Shown here in pieces: positions 37,025 through 46,760 of a DNA stretch of 47,076 nucleotides. Where the stretch lies: contig JAQUOV010000012.1 of assembly GCA_028716965.1 (NCBI GenBank), positions 1 through 47,076 on the forward strand, read 5' to 3'. Numbering within the stretch: the stretch's first letter is position 1; the number at the start of each line of letters is the position of its first letter. Source of the stretch: Candidatus Omnitrophota bacterium (GTDB lineage Bacteria > Omnitrophota > Gorgyraeia > Gygaellales > Profunditerraquicolaceae). The translations under genes were made by a program, and so were the position numbers. The notes under the pieces are model-generated. The model was not told the origin of the DNA, did no database searches, and saw only the letters and a program-made list of their open reading frames with translations.

Positions 37025-37060
37025 AATTTACCCCGCCATAGCTAAAATGCGGGGTAAATT
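37025..37060 (-). promoter_or_regulatory. 12-bp perfect hairpin in the acpP-fabF gap (possible attenuator)
   Basis: AATTTACCCCGC (37025-37036) / GCGGGGTAAATT (37049-37060); minus-strand 3' side continues TTGTT. Confidence 0.5.
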
Positions 37061-37085
37061 GTTTGTCTGATGCTATATAAAATTA

Positions 37086-37322
37086 TTATTTGGCGCTTTT
37101 CTCATCAATATATTTGATGGCGTCGCCAACAGTAGCGATCTTCTCCGCGTCTTCATCGGGAATTTCAATGCCAAATTCCTCTTCTAAGGCCATAACCAGC
37201 TCTACAGTATCAAGTGAATCCGCGCCTAAGTCATCAACGAATGATGCCTCGGGGGTTACCTCTTCGGGCTTTACGCCTAACTGTTCCGCTATGATAGACT
37301 TTACTTTCTCTTGTACTGCCAT
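37086..37322 (-). CDS. acpP: Acyl carrier protein
   Basis: [35 protein letters not shown]; start at MAVQEKV preceded by AAGGAGG. Confidence 0.98.
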   Translation of the reverse strand: MAVQEKVKSIIAEQLGVKPEEVTPEASFVDDLGADSLDTVELVMALEEEFGIEIPDEDAEKIATVGDAIKYIDEKSAK

Positions 37323-37349
37323 TCTTTTTTCCTCCTTGTGTAGAAACAC

Positions 37350-37425
37350 ACACCCGCGCACTTTGCGCCAGCCTTGCACACACCGGCATCCTTATTAGCG
37401 TTAGATGCCATTAGCGCGGGGTGTC
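37350..37425. repeat. Palindromic element in the fabG-acpP gap (GACACCC-GCGC family)
   Basis: ACACCCGCGC (37350-37359) / GCGCGGGGTGTC (37414-37425) with inner GGCATC/GATGCC; relative at 22915-22991. Confidence 0.75.
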
Positions 37426-37433
37426 ATATAACT

Positions 37434-38177
37434 TTAAGCCATGACCATACCGCCGTCAATCGTAATTACCTGCCCCGTAATATAACTTGACTCATCCGAT
37501 GCCAGGAACAAACAGGTATTCGCCACATCCTGAGGCGTACCCAGTTTAGCTAAAGGGATAGCCTCCAGCATCTTCTTCTTTATATCCTCGGGCAGCTTGG
37601 CAGTCATCTCTGTCTGGATGAACCCGGGAGCGACAGCATTCGCGTTAATATTGCGGCTGGCCAACTCCTTAGCTACTGTTTTTGTAAGAGCGATTATCCC
37701 CGCTTTTGAAGCGGCATAATTTGCCTGACCGGGGTTACCCATTAAACCGATTATGGAAGCGATACTGATGATGCGTCCGCTCCTCTGTTTTATCATCGGC
37801 CTGGATACCGCCTTGATGCAGTTAAATGTCCCCTTAAGATTGACATTAATCACCGCATCCCAGTCTGCCTGGGACATTCTAAGCAAAAGATTATCCTTAG
37901 TAATCCCGGCGTTGTTAACTAATATATCAACCTTTCCCATTTTGTCAAGAATTTTATTTATGCCTTCTTCCACTTTCTCGTAATTAGTCACATCCATATC
38001 TAAAGCCAATGCCTTACGGCCTAAACCCTCAATTTCAAGGCTGGTTTTCTGGGCAATCTCCAGGTTGACATCCGCCACAACAATATCCGCGCCCTCTCTG
38101 GCAAAAGTCATGGCAATTGCCTGCCCTATACCCCTTGCTCCACCCGTCACTAGAGCTACTTTATCTTTTAACCTCAT
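37434..38177 (-). CDS. fabG: 3-oxoacyl-ACP reductase
   Basis: [39 protein letters not shown]; start at [10 protein letters not shown]. Confidence 0.97.
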   Translation of the reverse strand: MRLKDKVALVTGGARGIGQAIAMTFAREGADIVVADVNLEIAQKTSLEIEGLGRKALALDMDVTNYEKVEEGINKILDKMGKVDILVNNAGITKDNLLLRMSQADWDAVINVNLKGTFNCIKAVSRPMIKQRSGRIISIASIIGLMGNPGQANYAASKAGIIALTKTVAKELASRNINANAVAPGFIQTEMTAKLPEDIKKKMLEAIPLAKLGTPQDVANTCLFLASDESSYITGQVITIDGGMVMA

Positions 38178-38217
38178 TTTATCCTCCTTACCCACGGGGG
38201 TACACCGGCCACTTCCT

Positions 38218-39135
38218 TTAAGGCCGGGTGTTAGCCAGCTGTTCAATATCAACGGCCTTTTCTATATTTATAACCTGCGCATTACTGTCAATGCGGCGCA
38301 GCAGGCCCTTTAAAACTTTTCCCGGGCCAAATTCGTAGAAATCAGTCACCCCTTCCGATAAAATAAATCTCATTGATTCTTCCCATCTTACCGAACCCCT
38401 TATCTGATTAGTAAGGTTTTCTATTATCTGGCTGATTCTATATTGCGGCTGCGCGGTATAATTGCTGACCACGGGGATCTTAGGTTCAGAGATTGATATA
38501 TTATCCAAAGTAAACTTTAATTCTACCGAAGCTTCAGACATAAGAGAAGAATGAAAGCCTCCGCTGACCTCAAGCGGGATCACTCTTTTTGCCCCTGCCT
38601 GGCTGCAAAGCTCCATAGCCTGGTCAACTGCTTCCGCTTTTCCGGTAATCACTACCTGTCCCGGGCAGTTCAGGTTGGCAATCTCAGCTCCGGATTGCAT
38701 ACAGATATCCCTTAATGTTTCTACCTCTAAATCCAGAACAGCGGCCATCTTGCCGGGATGTTTTCTGGAGGCCTCTTCCATCAATTGGCCTCTTTTATGT
38801 ATTAAACGGATACCGGCATCAAAAGTTAACGCCCCTGCGGCAATTAAAGCGGAATATTCCCCCAAACTTAAGCCCGCGGCAAAAGAAGGGGCAAGATTTG
38901 ATTTGGTTTTAAAAACCTCAAAAGCCGCGATACTGGCTGTTACAATCGCCGGCTGAGAAACATTGGTTGACTTGAGTGTATCTTCAGGCCCGTTGAAACA
39001 AATCCTCTTTAACTCAAAACCCAACAGCTCTTCTGCCCGGTCAAATACCTTACGTGCCTCGGGAAAAGACTCATACAGATCTTTTCCCATGCCCACATAT
39101 TGGCTGCCCTGGCCGGAAAAAAGAAAAGCTACCAT
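38218..39135 (-). CDS. fabD: Malonyl CoA-ACP transacylase
   Basis: [37 protein letters not shown]. Confidence 0.97.
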   Translation of the reverse strand: MVAFLFSGQGSQYVGMGKDLYESFPEARKVFDRAEELLGFELKRICFNGPEDTLKSTNVSQPAIVTASIAAFEVFKTKSNLAPSFAAGLSLGEYSALIAAGALTFDAGIRLIHKRGQLMEEASRKHPGKMAAVLDLEVETLRDICMQSGAEIANLNCPGQVVITGKAEAVDQAMELCSQAGAKRVIPLEVSGGFHSSLMSEASVELKFTLDNISISEPKIPVVSNYTAQPQYRISQIIENLTNQIRGSVRWEESMRFILSEGVTDFYEFGPGKVLKGLLRRIDSNAQVINIEKAVDIEQLANTRP

Positions 39136-40106
39136 TCTATGACACAGGCTCCCCAGACTAAACCCGCTCCGAATGCGTCCAAAAGGATAATATCCCCTTT
39201 TTTAACCCTGCCCTCCTGTACTGCCTCACAAAGCGCAGTAACCGTGGAAGCGCTGGACATATTCCCGCATCTCTCTATATTCAGGTAAACCCTGTCTTCG
39301 GGGATACCTAATTTCTTCGCCACAGCCATAATGATACGCGCGTTTGCCTGATGAGGGATAATCAAGTCCACATCGGCAAAAGTCATACCCGCCTGTTTCA
39401 GGACGGTCTCGGCGGCTTTAGTCATGGTATTAACCGCGATTTTGAACAATTCATTACCCTGCATTTTTATGAAATGCTGGCGGTTCCTGACGGTCTCGGT
39501 AGTTGCCGGGTTGGCTGAACCTCCGGCAGGCATATTTAAAATCCCCACCCTTGAGCCGTCGCAGCCCAGATAAGTAGAGATGATCCCCCTGCCTTTTACT
39601 TCCGACAAGACTACTGCCCCGGCGCCGTCACCAAACAAAACACAGGTATTGCGGTCCTGCCAATCCGTAACAGAAGACAAGACCTCAACTCCAATTACCA
39701 GCGCCTTTTTATAGGTAGAGCAGGCGAGGAACTGCTGGGCTACGGAGACCGCATATACAAAACCAGCGCAGGCAGCGGAGATATCAAAACAAGCGGCTTT
39801 CTTAGCGCCAAGTTTATCTTGCAAAATAGCAGCTACCGAAGGGAAAGGCATATCTCCGGTAATCGTGGCTACCACGATAAGGTCCAAATCCTCGGGAGCA
39901 AGCTTGGCGTCCTTTAAAGCCTGCTCCGCGGCCTTAAAAGCCAGGCCTGACGCAGCTTCGCCCTTGGCTGCCAGATGCCTTTCTTTTATACCGGTGCGCG
40001 TAGTAATCCACTCATCAGAGGTATCAACCATCTTTTCAAGATCGGCATTAGTCAATATTCTTTCCGGCAGGTATTCGCCTACCCCGATAATTCCTACTTT
40101 TTTCAA
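39129..40106 (-). CDS. fabH: 3-oxoacyl-ACP synthase III
   Basis: ISAACAGFVYAVSVAQQF; VDLIIPHQANARIIMAVAKKLG; GNMSSASTVTAL. Confidence 0.98.
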   Translation of the reverse strand: MKKVGIIGVGEYLPERILTNADLEKMVDTSDEWITTRTGIKERHLAAKGEAASGLAFKAAEQALKDAKLAPEDLDLIVVATITGDMPFPSVAAILQDKLGAKKAACFDISAACAGFVYAVSVAQQFLACSTYKKALVIGVEVLSSVTDWQDRNTCVLFGDGAGAVVLSEVKGRGIISTYLGCDGSRVGILNMPAGGSANPATTETVRNRQHFIKMQGNELFKIAVNTMTKAAETVLKQAGMTFADVDLIIPHQANARIIMAVAKKLGIPEDRVYLNIERCGNMSSASTVTALCEAVQEGRVKKGDIILLDAFGAGLVWGACVIEW

Positions 40107-40116
40107 ACCAACCTCC

Positions 40117-41100
40117 CTATCCTATAGCCTCAAGTATTTTCGCGTTGACCTGGCGCTCAATCTCTTCCTTGGCCACCCTGATGGCATTTTTTATCGCCCT
40201 CTTATTGGAACGGCCATGCCCGATAATCACCACGCCGTTTACTCCCAATAAAAGCGCGCCGCCATACTCGGCATAATCAATCTCTTTCTTAAAATGTTTA
40301 AGGCTGGGCATCATAAATACCAAGCCGACTTTGCCCCAGATACTGCCTAGAAGATGCCGCTTCAGGAATGTCTGCATTGCCTCCGCGGCGCTTTCTGAGA
40401 CCTTTAAAGCCACATTTCCCACAAAACCGTCGCAGACAATAATATCGCATTTACCGGTAAAAAGGTCCTTGCCCTCCACGTTACCGATAAAATTAAGCTT
40501 GCTCTTTTCCAGCAATTCATAAGCCTCCCTGATAAACTCCGTGCCCTTCTTCTCCTCTTCCCCTATATTTAACAAGCCTACCGCAGGGTTAGGTTTATTT
40601 AAAATATTCTTGCAATAAGCATCAGCCATGATCCCGTATTGCAGCAGCTGGGTAGGCTTGGGGTCAATGTTGGCGCCGACATCAATAATCAGGGAATTCC
40701 CTTTTAGGGTAGGCGTAACAATACCGATCCCCGGCCGTTCAATACCCGTAAGAAGCCCCAACCCTAAAGTCCCGGCGCAAACCACGGCTCCGGTATTCCC
40801 GGCGCTTACAAAGGCATCGGCCTTGCCTTCCTTTACCAGGTTAATACCCAGAACAATGGAAGAATTTCTTTTCCTTCTGATGCTGGTTGCCGCAGGCTCG
40901 CACATCTCAATTACCTCGGAGGCATGCTGCACACTGATCCTGCTGCCGGTATATTTGGCTTTACTTAGAAGAGCCTCGATCTTAGGCTGGTCCCCTACCA
41001 GGACAACATCCACGTCATATTCTTTCACCGCCAAAAGGCTGCCGTCAATAACTACACCCGGGGCATGATCTCCACCCATAGCATCAACAACTATTTTCAT
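40117..41100 (-). CDS. plsX: Phosphate acyltransferase PlsX
   Basis: IVVDAMGGDHAPGVVIDGSLLA; DAFVSAGNTGAVV; GFVGNVALKVSESAAEAM. Confidence 0.97.
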   Translation of the reverse strand: MKIVVDAMGGDHAPGVVIDGSLLAVKEYDVDVVLVGDQPKIEALLSKAKYTGSRISVQHASEVIEMCEPAATSIRRKRNSSIVLGINLVKEGKADAFVSAGNTGAVVCAGTLGLGLLTGIERPGIGIVTPTLKGNSLIIDVGANIDPKPTQLLQYGIMADAYCKNILNKPNPAVGLLNIGEEEKKGTEFIREAYELLEKSKLNFIGNVEGKDLFTGKCDIIVCDGFVGNVALKVSESAAEAMQTFLKRHLLGSIWGKVGLVFMMPSLKHFKKEIDYAEYGGALLLGVNGVVIIGHGRSNKRAIKNAIRVAKEEIERQVNAKILEAIG

Positions 41101-41156
41101 GCTTTTATCTCCTAAAAACTTAAGGCGCTTACCCTGTCTCCTGGAACTTGACAGGC

Positions 41157-41183
41157 CCTTGCGCTTCGCGCAAGGATTTCACT
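41157..41183. repeat. Short palindromic repeat, inverted copy
   Basis: CCTTGCGCTTCGCGCAAGGATTTCACT; reverse complement AGTGAAATCCTTGCGCGAAGCGCAAGG resembles 33905-33930. Confidence 0.6.
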
Positions 41184-41217
41184 AAATAAAAACTTAAAGG
41201 TGTTCAATTTCGCAAAG

Positions 41218-41418
41218 CTATTTTTTCTTCTTTTTTTCTTTAACTTTGATTTCGACGACTTGACGGCCGTCATAATAACCGCAGACCAGGCAGACATGAT
41301 GAGAAAGCTTTAGCTGCTTGCATTGCGGACAAGGGACTAAATTAGTTTTCTTGATCTTCCAGTGCGTACGGCGTTTCCGGCCGCGCTGTGCCGAATGTTT
41401 CCTTTTAGGTAGAGCCAC
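41218..41418 (-). CDS. rpmF: 50S ribosomal protein L32
   Basis: MALPKRKHSAQRGRKRRTHWKI; CPQCKQLKLSHHVCLVCGYY. Confidence 0.95.
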   Translation of the reverse strand: MALPKRKHSAQRGRKRRTHWKIKKTNLVPCPQCKQLKLSHHVCLVCGYYDGRQVVEIKVKEKKKKK

Positions 41419-41818
41419 AGTTACATCCTCCTTCGTTTTTGTTTTTACCGCATTTTACACAAAGCCCCCTGCAGCTTAAGCTGCATAAAGGCTTGATCGG
41501 ATAATCCAACATCACTTCTTCTCTTATATCGGGGTTTAAATCAATAAAAGTATCGCTGCTGTCAATGGAATAACTAAGCTGCGCTTTCTTATTTAAGCCC
41601 CACTCAAACTCCTCAAGGCAGCGGGAACAACCCGCGGAAAGGACCGCGCGCATATCCAATTCTACGATAAGGGCGTTAATCGCCCGGCAGGCACGCGCTT
41701 TTACTTCCAGATTGGAACGGAACTTTATCAGTTCAGTCTCAAGATCAAGCTCTGCCGGTTTAATCTCTTCTTCCAACAAAAGCCCCTCTGAAGGGACCTG
41801 ATTGATAAATATCTTCAC
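41405..41818 (-). CDS. DUF177 (YceD-like) protein
   Basis: Upstream of rpmF; SAGCSRCLEEFEWGL and C-terminal CSLSCRGLCVKCGKNKNEGGCNC. Confidence 0.9.
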   Translation of the reverse strand: MKIFINQVPSEGLLLEEEIKPAELDLETELIKFRSNLEVKARACRAINALIVELDMRAVLSAGCSRCLEEFEWGLNKKAQLSYSIDSSDTFIDLNPDIREEVMLDYPIKPLCSLSCRGLCVKCGKNKNEGGCNCGST

Positions 41819-42303
41819 CTTCTTCTGCGCAATTTATTCCGCAAGGCCCTGGCCACAAAATCCGGGACAAAACTTGAAAGGTCAGCCCCAAGCACAGCCC
41901 CTTCCTTGATTAACCTTGCCGAAAGGTAACTGTAAGACTCATGCGGCATAAGAAAAATCGTTTCAATATCGCTGGACAGCTTACGGTTAGTTAAGGCCAT
42001 CTGGAATTCGTATTCAAAATCCGAAAGCATACGCACCCCGCGCACCAGGACCTTTGCCTTCATTTTATGGGCAAAATCCACGACCAACCCGTCAAAATGC
42101 GTAACGCTTACTCCGTCCATGCCGGAGGTGGCTTTTTTAAGCATAGCCACTCTTTCCGCCACGCTGAAAACAGGTTTTTTATGCGGATTATGTGCGACCG
42201 CCACGATTACATCATGGAAGATCTCGTGAGCGCGGGAAATCAAATCAATATGGCCGTTAGTTACCGGGTCAAACGTCCCCGGGTATAAAGCAACCTGGCA
42301 CAT
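41815..42303 (-). CDS. coaD: Phosphopantetheine adenylyltransferase
   Basis: ALYPGTFDPVTNGHIDLISRA; RGVRMLSDFEYEFQMALTNRKL; YSYLSARLIKE. Confidence 0.97.
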   Translation of the reverse strand: MCQVALYPGTFDPVTNGHIDLISRAHEIFHDVIVAVAHNPHKKPVFSVAERVAMLKKATSGMDGVSVTHFDGLVVDFAHKMKAKVLVRGVRMLSDFEYEFQMALTNRKLSSDIETIFLMPHESYSYLSARLIKEGAVLGADLSSFVPDFVARALRNKLRRRR

Positions 42304-42305
42304 CC

Positions 42306-42848
42306 TTAACCTTTCTTCCTGAAAATAGAAAGCCAGGTGTCCCCGTACTTGGCTTCTTTAATCAAATTAAAAATTGGGCTGGATTTAGGCAGCAATTCCG
42401 ATTTGGGGTGCTGCGCGATTATTAAACCATTGGGCGCTAATATATCATAACCCTCCAGGGTATGCAAGATTTTTTTTGCCATCCCCTCATGATAAGGGGG
42501 ATCCAGGAATATAATATCAAAATTCTTTTTGTCGCGGGATAACAGTTTGATTGCCTTCTCCGCGTCCAGGCAGTAAAGGTTGCAGGCAGGAGCCTTAAGC
42601 AAAGAGATGTTCCTCTTTATGGCTAAAACAGAATCGTGGTTATATTCAACCATCGTCAACTCCCTTATGCCCCGGGAAAGAGCCTCAAACCCCACTGCTC
42701 CGGAACCGGCGTAAAGCTCAAGGAATGACAATCCCTCCACATCTCCCAGGATATCAAAGAGCGCCTTACGCACCTTATCCTGGGTAGGCCGGATGCCTCT
42801 GGGCATAAATAATTTGCGGTTACGGTATTTTCCTGTGGTTATACGCAT
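42306..42848 (-). CDS. rsmD: 16S rRNA (guanine966-N2)-methyltransferase
   Basis: RITTGKYRNRKLFMPRGIRPTQDKVRKALFDIL; FLELYAGSGAVGFEALSRG; IIFLDPPY. Confidence 0.95.
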   Translation of the reverse strand: MRITTGKYRNRKLFMPRGIRPTQDKVRKALFDILGDVEGLSFLELYAGSGAVGFEALSRGIRELTMVEYNHDSVLAIKRNISLLKAPACNLYCLDAEKAIKLLSRDKKNFDIIFLDPPYHEGMAKKILHTLEGYDILAPNGLIIAQHPKSELLPKSSPIFNLIKEAKYGDTWLSIFRKKG

Positions 42849-42871
42849 AATATCTCCATTAATATTCTCCG

Positions 42872-44467
42872 CTATAAAGCGTGTTTTATGAACCGCCGGG
42901 AAGAAATATCATCCATACTCACTGTCTCCTCCGGCCTGAAGTCCCCGCCAATATCAGCGGTTTCCATAAAAAGCTCGTTTATTAAAGAGCTGTCCGTGCG
43001 GTGATAGTGCCGGACAATGAATACCTGGTCAAATAAAATAGAGGCGATCTTAACTGTATCGGTTAACTGCCGGCTGTCTGAAACCGGCAATAGGTATATA
43101 TCATTGTCCAGATAATAAGACTGGGCGAATAATACTCCTCTCATATTGCAGGCAACTACCGCCGATGCCCTCCCTTTAGCCTCCTTGTTTATCCAACGGC
43201 AAATACTCTTCGGCGCAGGCCCAAATTGCACCTTGCTTACCAGGAATGAGGATACCAGCATCAATAAAATAAGCAAGCTTGTAACTTTTTTATTCCGGGA
43301 AAACCCCAAGCTTAAGGAATACCCTGCCAGGGGAATAAAGCCTAAAAAGGAAAATATCCAAAAACGCTCCTGTCTAAGGAGGGCCCCATGCTGAACAATA
43401 TCCAGAAATAACATCGCCGATAAAGGCACGACAAAAATGCTTAAACAGAACCAAAACTGCCTGCGGTATTTAACAACAATCTCACTTACTCCATAAATAG
43501 CCAGATAAATAAAAGAAGCTATGCCTGTCAGCAAGGAAATCCGCGGCAGTGAACCGGGATTGTCAAATATAAGGATATAACGGCTTATCCCTGTAAATAT
43601 GCTGCCTATTTTATTGATTATCCCGGGATAACCGAATATCCACTCCGTGTTGCGGAAATTATAGCCTTTCATAACCACCAGCATAAGCCAGGGAGAGAAT
43701 AACAATAATGACCCTAAAACAGCTAAATAGAATCTTCTGATCTTCGCGCTTTCCCTCATATGAGCAACGTTGAAATAGATAAAATGCCCGATAGCTAGAA
43801 AGGCGTAAAAATAGTGTATGTATAATCCCAGGGCAGTAAACACGGAAAACCAAAAGGCATCCTGATTTTTATTATTTTTTTCCAGCCGCAACAGGAAAAG
43901 CGAAGATAATAAGCCGGTTGCCATAATCAAGCTATAAGAGCGCGCCTCCTGGGAATAACGTACGCTAAAAGCAGTTACGGCAGTAAATAAGGCGCAAAAA
44001 ACAGCTGCCTGTTGGTTAAAAAGACGTATTCCTATTCTGTAAGCCAGGAATATGGCAAAAAACCCCATCAAAACAGAAAAAAACCTTAACGCAAATAAAG
44101 CGTCACCGAATAGCCTCATCCAAAAATAAATTATCCAAAAATACAGCGGCGGGTGGGTATCCGTATACAGCAATCCTTCAGTTACGTCTTTAATATTCCT
44201 GGCAGGCTCGTTCTGAAGGAAGAACCTGAAATCCCGCGGCTTTAACAACGGCGGGGCCTTCTTTTCAGAAAGATCGTCTATAAACTTTACTACATCAACT
44301 CCGTGGCCGCTTGACTGAAAAAGGGTAAAGAATTCATCAGTCCATAAGGAACGGCCGGAGAGGTTATTAAGGCGAAGCAGTAAACCCAGCGCAAATATAA
44401 ACAACAAAACAATACGGAAACGCTCCTTATTTAAAAATGCCTTAGCCGACTGCCATAAATTTTTCAT
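42872..44467 (-). CDS. Multi-TM glycosyltransferase, family 39/PMT-like
   Basis: SLWTDEFFTLFQ, THPPLYFWIIYFWMRLFG, many TM helices. Confidence 0.8.
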   Translation of the reverse strand: MKNLWQSAKAFLNKERFRIVLLFIFALGLLLRLNNLSGRSLWTDEFFTLFQSSGHGVDVVKFIDDLSEKKAPPLLKPRDFRFFLQNEPARNIKDVTEGLLYTDTHPPLYFWIIYFWMRLFGDALFALRFFSVLMGFFAIFLAYRIGIRLFNQQAAVFCALFTAVTAFSVRYSQEARSYSLIMATGLLSSLFLLRLEKNNKNQDAFWFSVFTALGLYIHYFYAFLAIGHFIYFNVAHMRESAKIRRFYLAVLGSLLLFSPWLMLVVMKGYNFRNTEWIFGYPGIINKIGSIFTGISRYILIFDNPGSLPRISLLTGIASFIYLAIYGVSEIVVKYRRQFWFCLSIFVVPLSAMLFLDIVQHGALLRQERFWIFSFLGFIPLAGYSLSLGFSRNKKVTSLLILLMLVSSFLVSKVQFGPAPKSICRWINKEAKGRASAVVACNMRGVLFAQSYYLDNDIYLLPVSDSRQLTDTVKIASILFDQVFIVRHYHRTDSSLINELFMETADIGGDFRPEETVSMDDISSRRFIKHAL

Positions 44468-46523
44468 ATTCAGGGAACCTCTGCAACAAACGTTCTTTTA
44501 GCTGGATATTCTGGCGCAGGGATAATCCGGGATCTCCGGATATAAGCCTTAATGCTTCCTCCCTCGCCTTTTTCAATAATTGCATCTGGGTTAAAGGGTT
44601 GGCGATCTTTAATTCTGTCAGGCCGTGCTGGCGCCTGCCGAAGAATTCTCCCGGGCCCCTGATCTTTAAATCCTCTTCCGAAATACGGAACCCGTCGCAT
44701 GAAGAAACCATTGCCTGTAATCTTAACCTTGCCTCTTCGCTTTGCGCGTCAGAGATAAGCACACAAAATGACTGCAGGTTACCCCTGCCAATCCTGCCGC
44801 GCAGCTGGTGCAGCTGGCTTAAGCCAAAACGTTCGGCATAAGCAACAACCATACAAGTAGCGTTAGGGATGTCAATGCCTACCTCAAGGATAGTAGTTGA
44901 GACCAAAAGATCCAGCTCTTTGTTCCTGAATTTAAGCATCACCTCTTCCTGCTCTTTTGTCTTCATCTTCCCGTGGACTAATCCCACCCGGAAACCCTTA
45001 AACTGGCCTTCTTTTAACTCGGCGAACATCTTTTTCGCCCCGGCAATATCTAACGCATAGGACTCTTCGATCACCGGATAAATTACATAAGCCTGGCGGC
45101 CGTAACTAAGCTCTTGTTTGGCGATCGCAAAACCCTTCTCCCTGCTCTGCTGGCTGAAGTGCAATGTCTTAACAGGGATCCTGCCCGCAGGCAGTCCATT
45201 GATTACAGATATATCCAGGTCTCCATATAGCGTAATCGCCAGGGTGCGCGGAATGGGGGTTGCGGTCATAATCAATACATCGGGGTTGTTGCCCTTTTTA
45301 GGCAGAAGCGCTCTTTGTCCTACGCCGAATTTATGCTGCTCGTCAATTACGATAAAACTCAAGGCCTTAAAATCCAACTCTTCCTGTAAAAGGGCATGCG
45401 TGCCAATAATCAGATCTATTTTACCATCTTTAAGCTCACGGTATATTTTATCCTTTTGCTTATCCTGCCCGGTCAGCAGGCCCACGCGAAGCCTGCGGCC
45501 GGAAAAGGTTATAGCGGATAGCTGCGAGCTTATCTTTGTGTAATGCTGACGGGCAAGTATCTCTGTCGGAGCCATAAAGGCCGCCTGGTACCCGCTTTGA
45601 ATGGCTGTCAGGCAGGCCAAAGTAGCCACCACGGTCTTGCCTGATCCGACATCTCCCTGCAAGAGACGCTGCATAACTTCCCCGGAGGACATATCTGTCT
45701 TTATCTCTTCTAAGACCTTCTGCTGCGCTAAGGTTAACTTAAAAGGCAAATTGCGGATAAAATCAGCAATTAGCTTGCCGTTAACAACATGCTTTATCCC
45801 TTTTTTTTCTTTTCGTTTTAATTTCCTTAATACGATGGGCAACTGAAAAATAAAGAACTCCTCAAAGCTCAAACGCGTAAGAGCCTGTTTCTGCATGGGC
45901 ATATCAAGCGGAAAATGGATATTCAGTAGACTCTGCGCCAGGTTAAGCAGGTGGTTTCGGCTGCGCAGATCAAAGGGAAGGTAATCTTTTAGTTTAGGCA
46001 GGAATTTATTCAGGGAATCCTTGATCAGGCGGCGCATGCTGCGCTGGCTTGTCCCTTGAGGCAGGGGATAAACCGGGACAATCCTTCCGATATTCAGCGA
46101 ATCATCACCCTCCTTATCAATAAATTCATACTCCGGATTATTCATCTGCAGCCTGCCGTTATAGACCTCAACTTTACCGTAAAGGATCAAAGAAACTCCG
46201 GGCTTAAGGTATTCTTTCAAGTATGGCTGGTTAAACCAGACACAGTTGATCTTGCCTGTATCATCCTCAAGGGCGGCTTCGGTTATGCTGAATCTGCGCC
46301 TGCGCCAGGAGGAACGCTGGCCTCCGGCTAAAACCCGGGCTTTTATAGTATATACCTCTCCCTCTTTAAGGCCCGAGATATCGGTAAAATTCGTGCGGTC
46401 TTCGTAGCGGCGGGGAAAATAATAGAGCAGATCCTCAATGGTATTTATCCCTCTTGCGGCAAAGCTTTTTGCCCGCTTTGGGCCGATCCCTTTAAGGTAT
46501 TGGACAGATGTAATTTGCGGCAT
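44442..46523 (-). CDS. recG: ATP-dependent DNA helicase RecG
   Basis: RLLQGDVGSGKTVVATLACL; VIDEQHKFGVGQR; TATPIPRTLAIT; HQLRGRIGRG. Confidence 0.97.
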   Translation of the reverse strand: MPQITSVQYLKGIGPKRAKSFAARGINTIEDLLYYFPRRYEDRTNFTDISGLKEGEVYTIKARVLAGGQRSSWRRRRFSITEAALEDDTGKINCVWFNQPYLKEYLKPGVSLILYGKVEVYNGRLQMNNPEYEFIDKEGDDSLNIGRIVPVYPLPQGTSQRSMRRLIKDSLNKFLPKLKDYLPFDLRSRNHLLNLAQSLLNIHFPLDMPMQKQALTRLSFEEFFIFQLPIVLRKLKRKEKKGIKHVVNGKLIADFIRNLPFKLTLAQQKVLEEIKTDMSSGEVMQRLLQGDVGSGKTVVATLACLTAIQSGYQAAFMAPTEILARQHYTKISSQLSAITFSGRRLRVGLLTGQDKQKDKIYRELKDGKIDLIIGTHALLQEELDFKALSFIVIDEQHKFGVGQRALLPKKGNNPDVLIMTATPIPRTLAITLYGDLDISVINGLPAGRIPVKTLHFSQQSREKGFAIAKQELSYGRQAYVIYPVIEESYALDIAGAKKMFAELKEGQFKGFRVGLVHGKMKTKEQEEVMLKFRNKELDLLVSTTILEVGIDIPNATCMVVAYAERFGLSQLHQLRGRIGRGNLQSFCVLISDAQSEEARLRLQAMVSSCDGFRISEEDLKIRGPGEFFGRRQHGLTELKIANPLTQMQLLKKAREEALRLISGDPGLSLRQNIQLKERLLQRFPEYEKFMAVG

Positions 46524-46620
46524 AAAATTATTATACTACAAAAATAGTAGAGGTCCCTTTTTTATTTCAGATTCTCCGCCTCATGGGTAGAAAAAATATT
46601 AGGATTTTTTTTGGGAGGAC

Positions 46621-46649
46621 TTGAAAAGCGGCTATTTATATGGCATACT
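46621..46649 (+). promoter_or_regulatory. Candidate plus-strand promoter
   Basis: TTGAAA (46621-46626) - 17 nt - CATACT (46644-46649). Confidence 0.45.
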
Positions 46650-46655
46650 TACAAC

Positions 46656-46760
46656 GAAACGAGAGATGGAATATACAACAAGGAGGCTAGGAACGATAGC
46701 GAAAGCTATTAGGCCTATCACCTACAAGAAACCCCGGCGCAACTTCCCGGGGATTTTTGT
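46656..46760 (+). ncRNA. Candidate ~100 nt small RNA, family unknown
   Basis: Lies between the candidate promoter and a terminator hairpin; internal hairpin GATAGC-GAAA-GCTATT with flanking TAGG/CCTA. Confidence 0.45.
46732..46760 (+). terminator. Plus-strand intrinsic terminator
   Basis: CCCCGG-cgcaacttc-CCGGGG followed by ATTTTTGTT. Confidence 0.7.

Noticed and set aside
41112-41297. 61-aa minus-strand ORF
   Set aside because: Out-of-frame overlap with rpmF plus hairpin DNA; no family resemblance.
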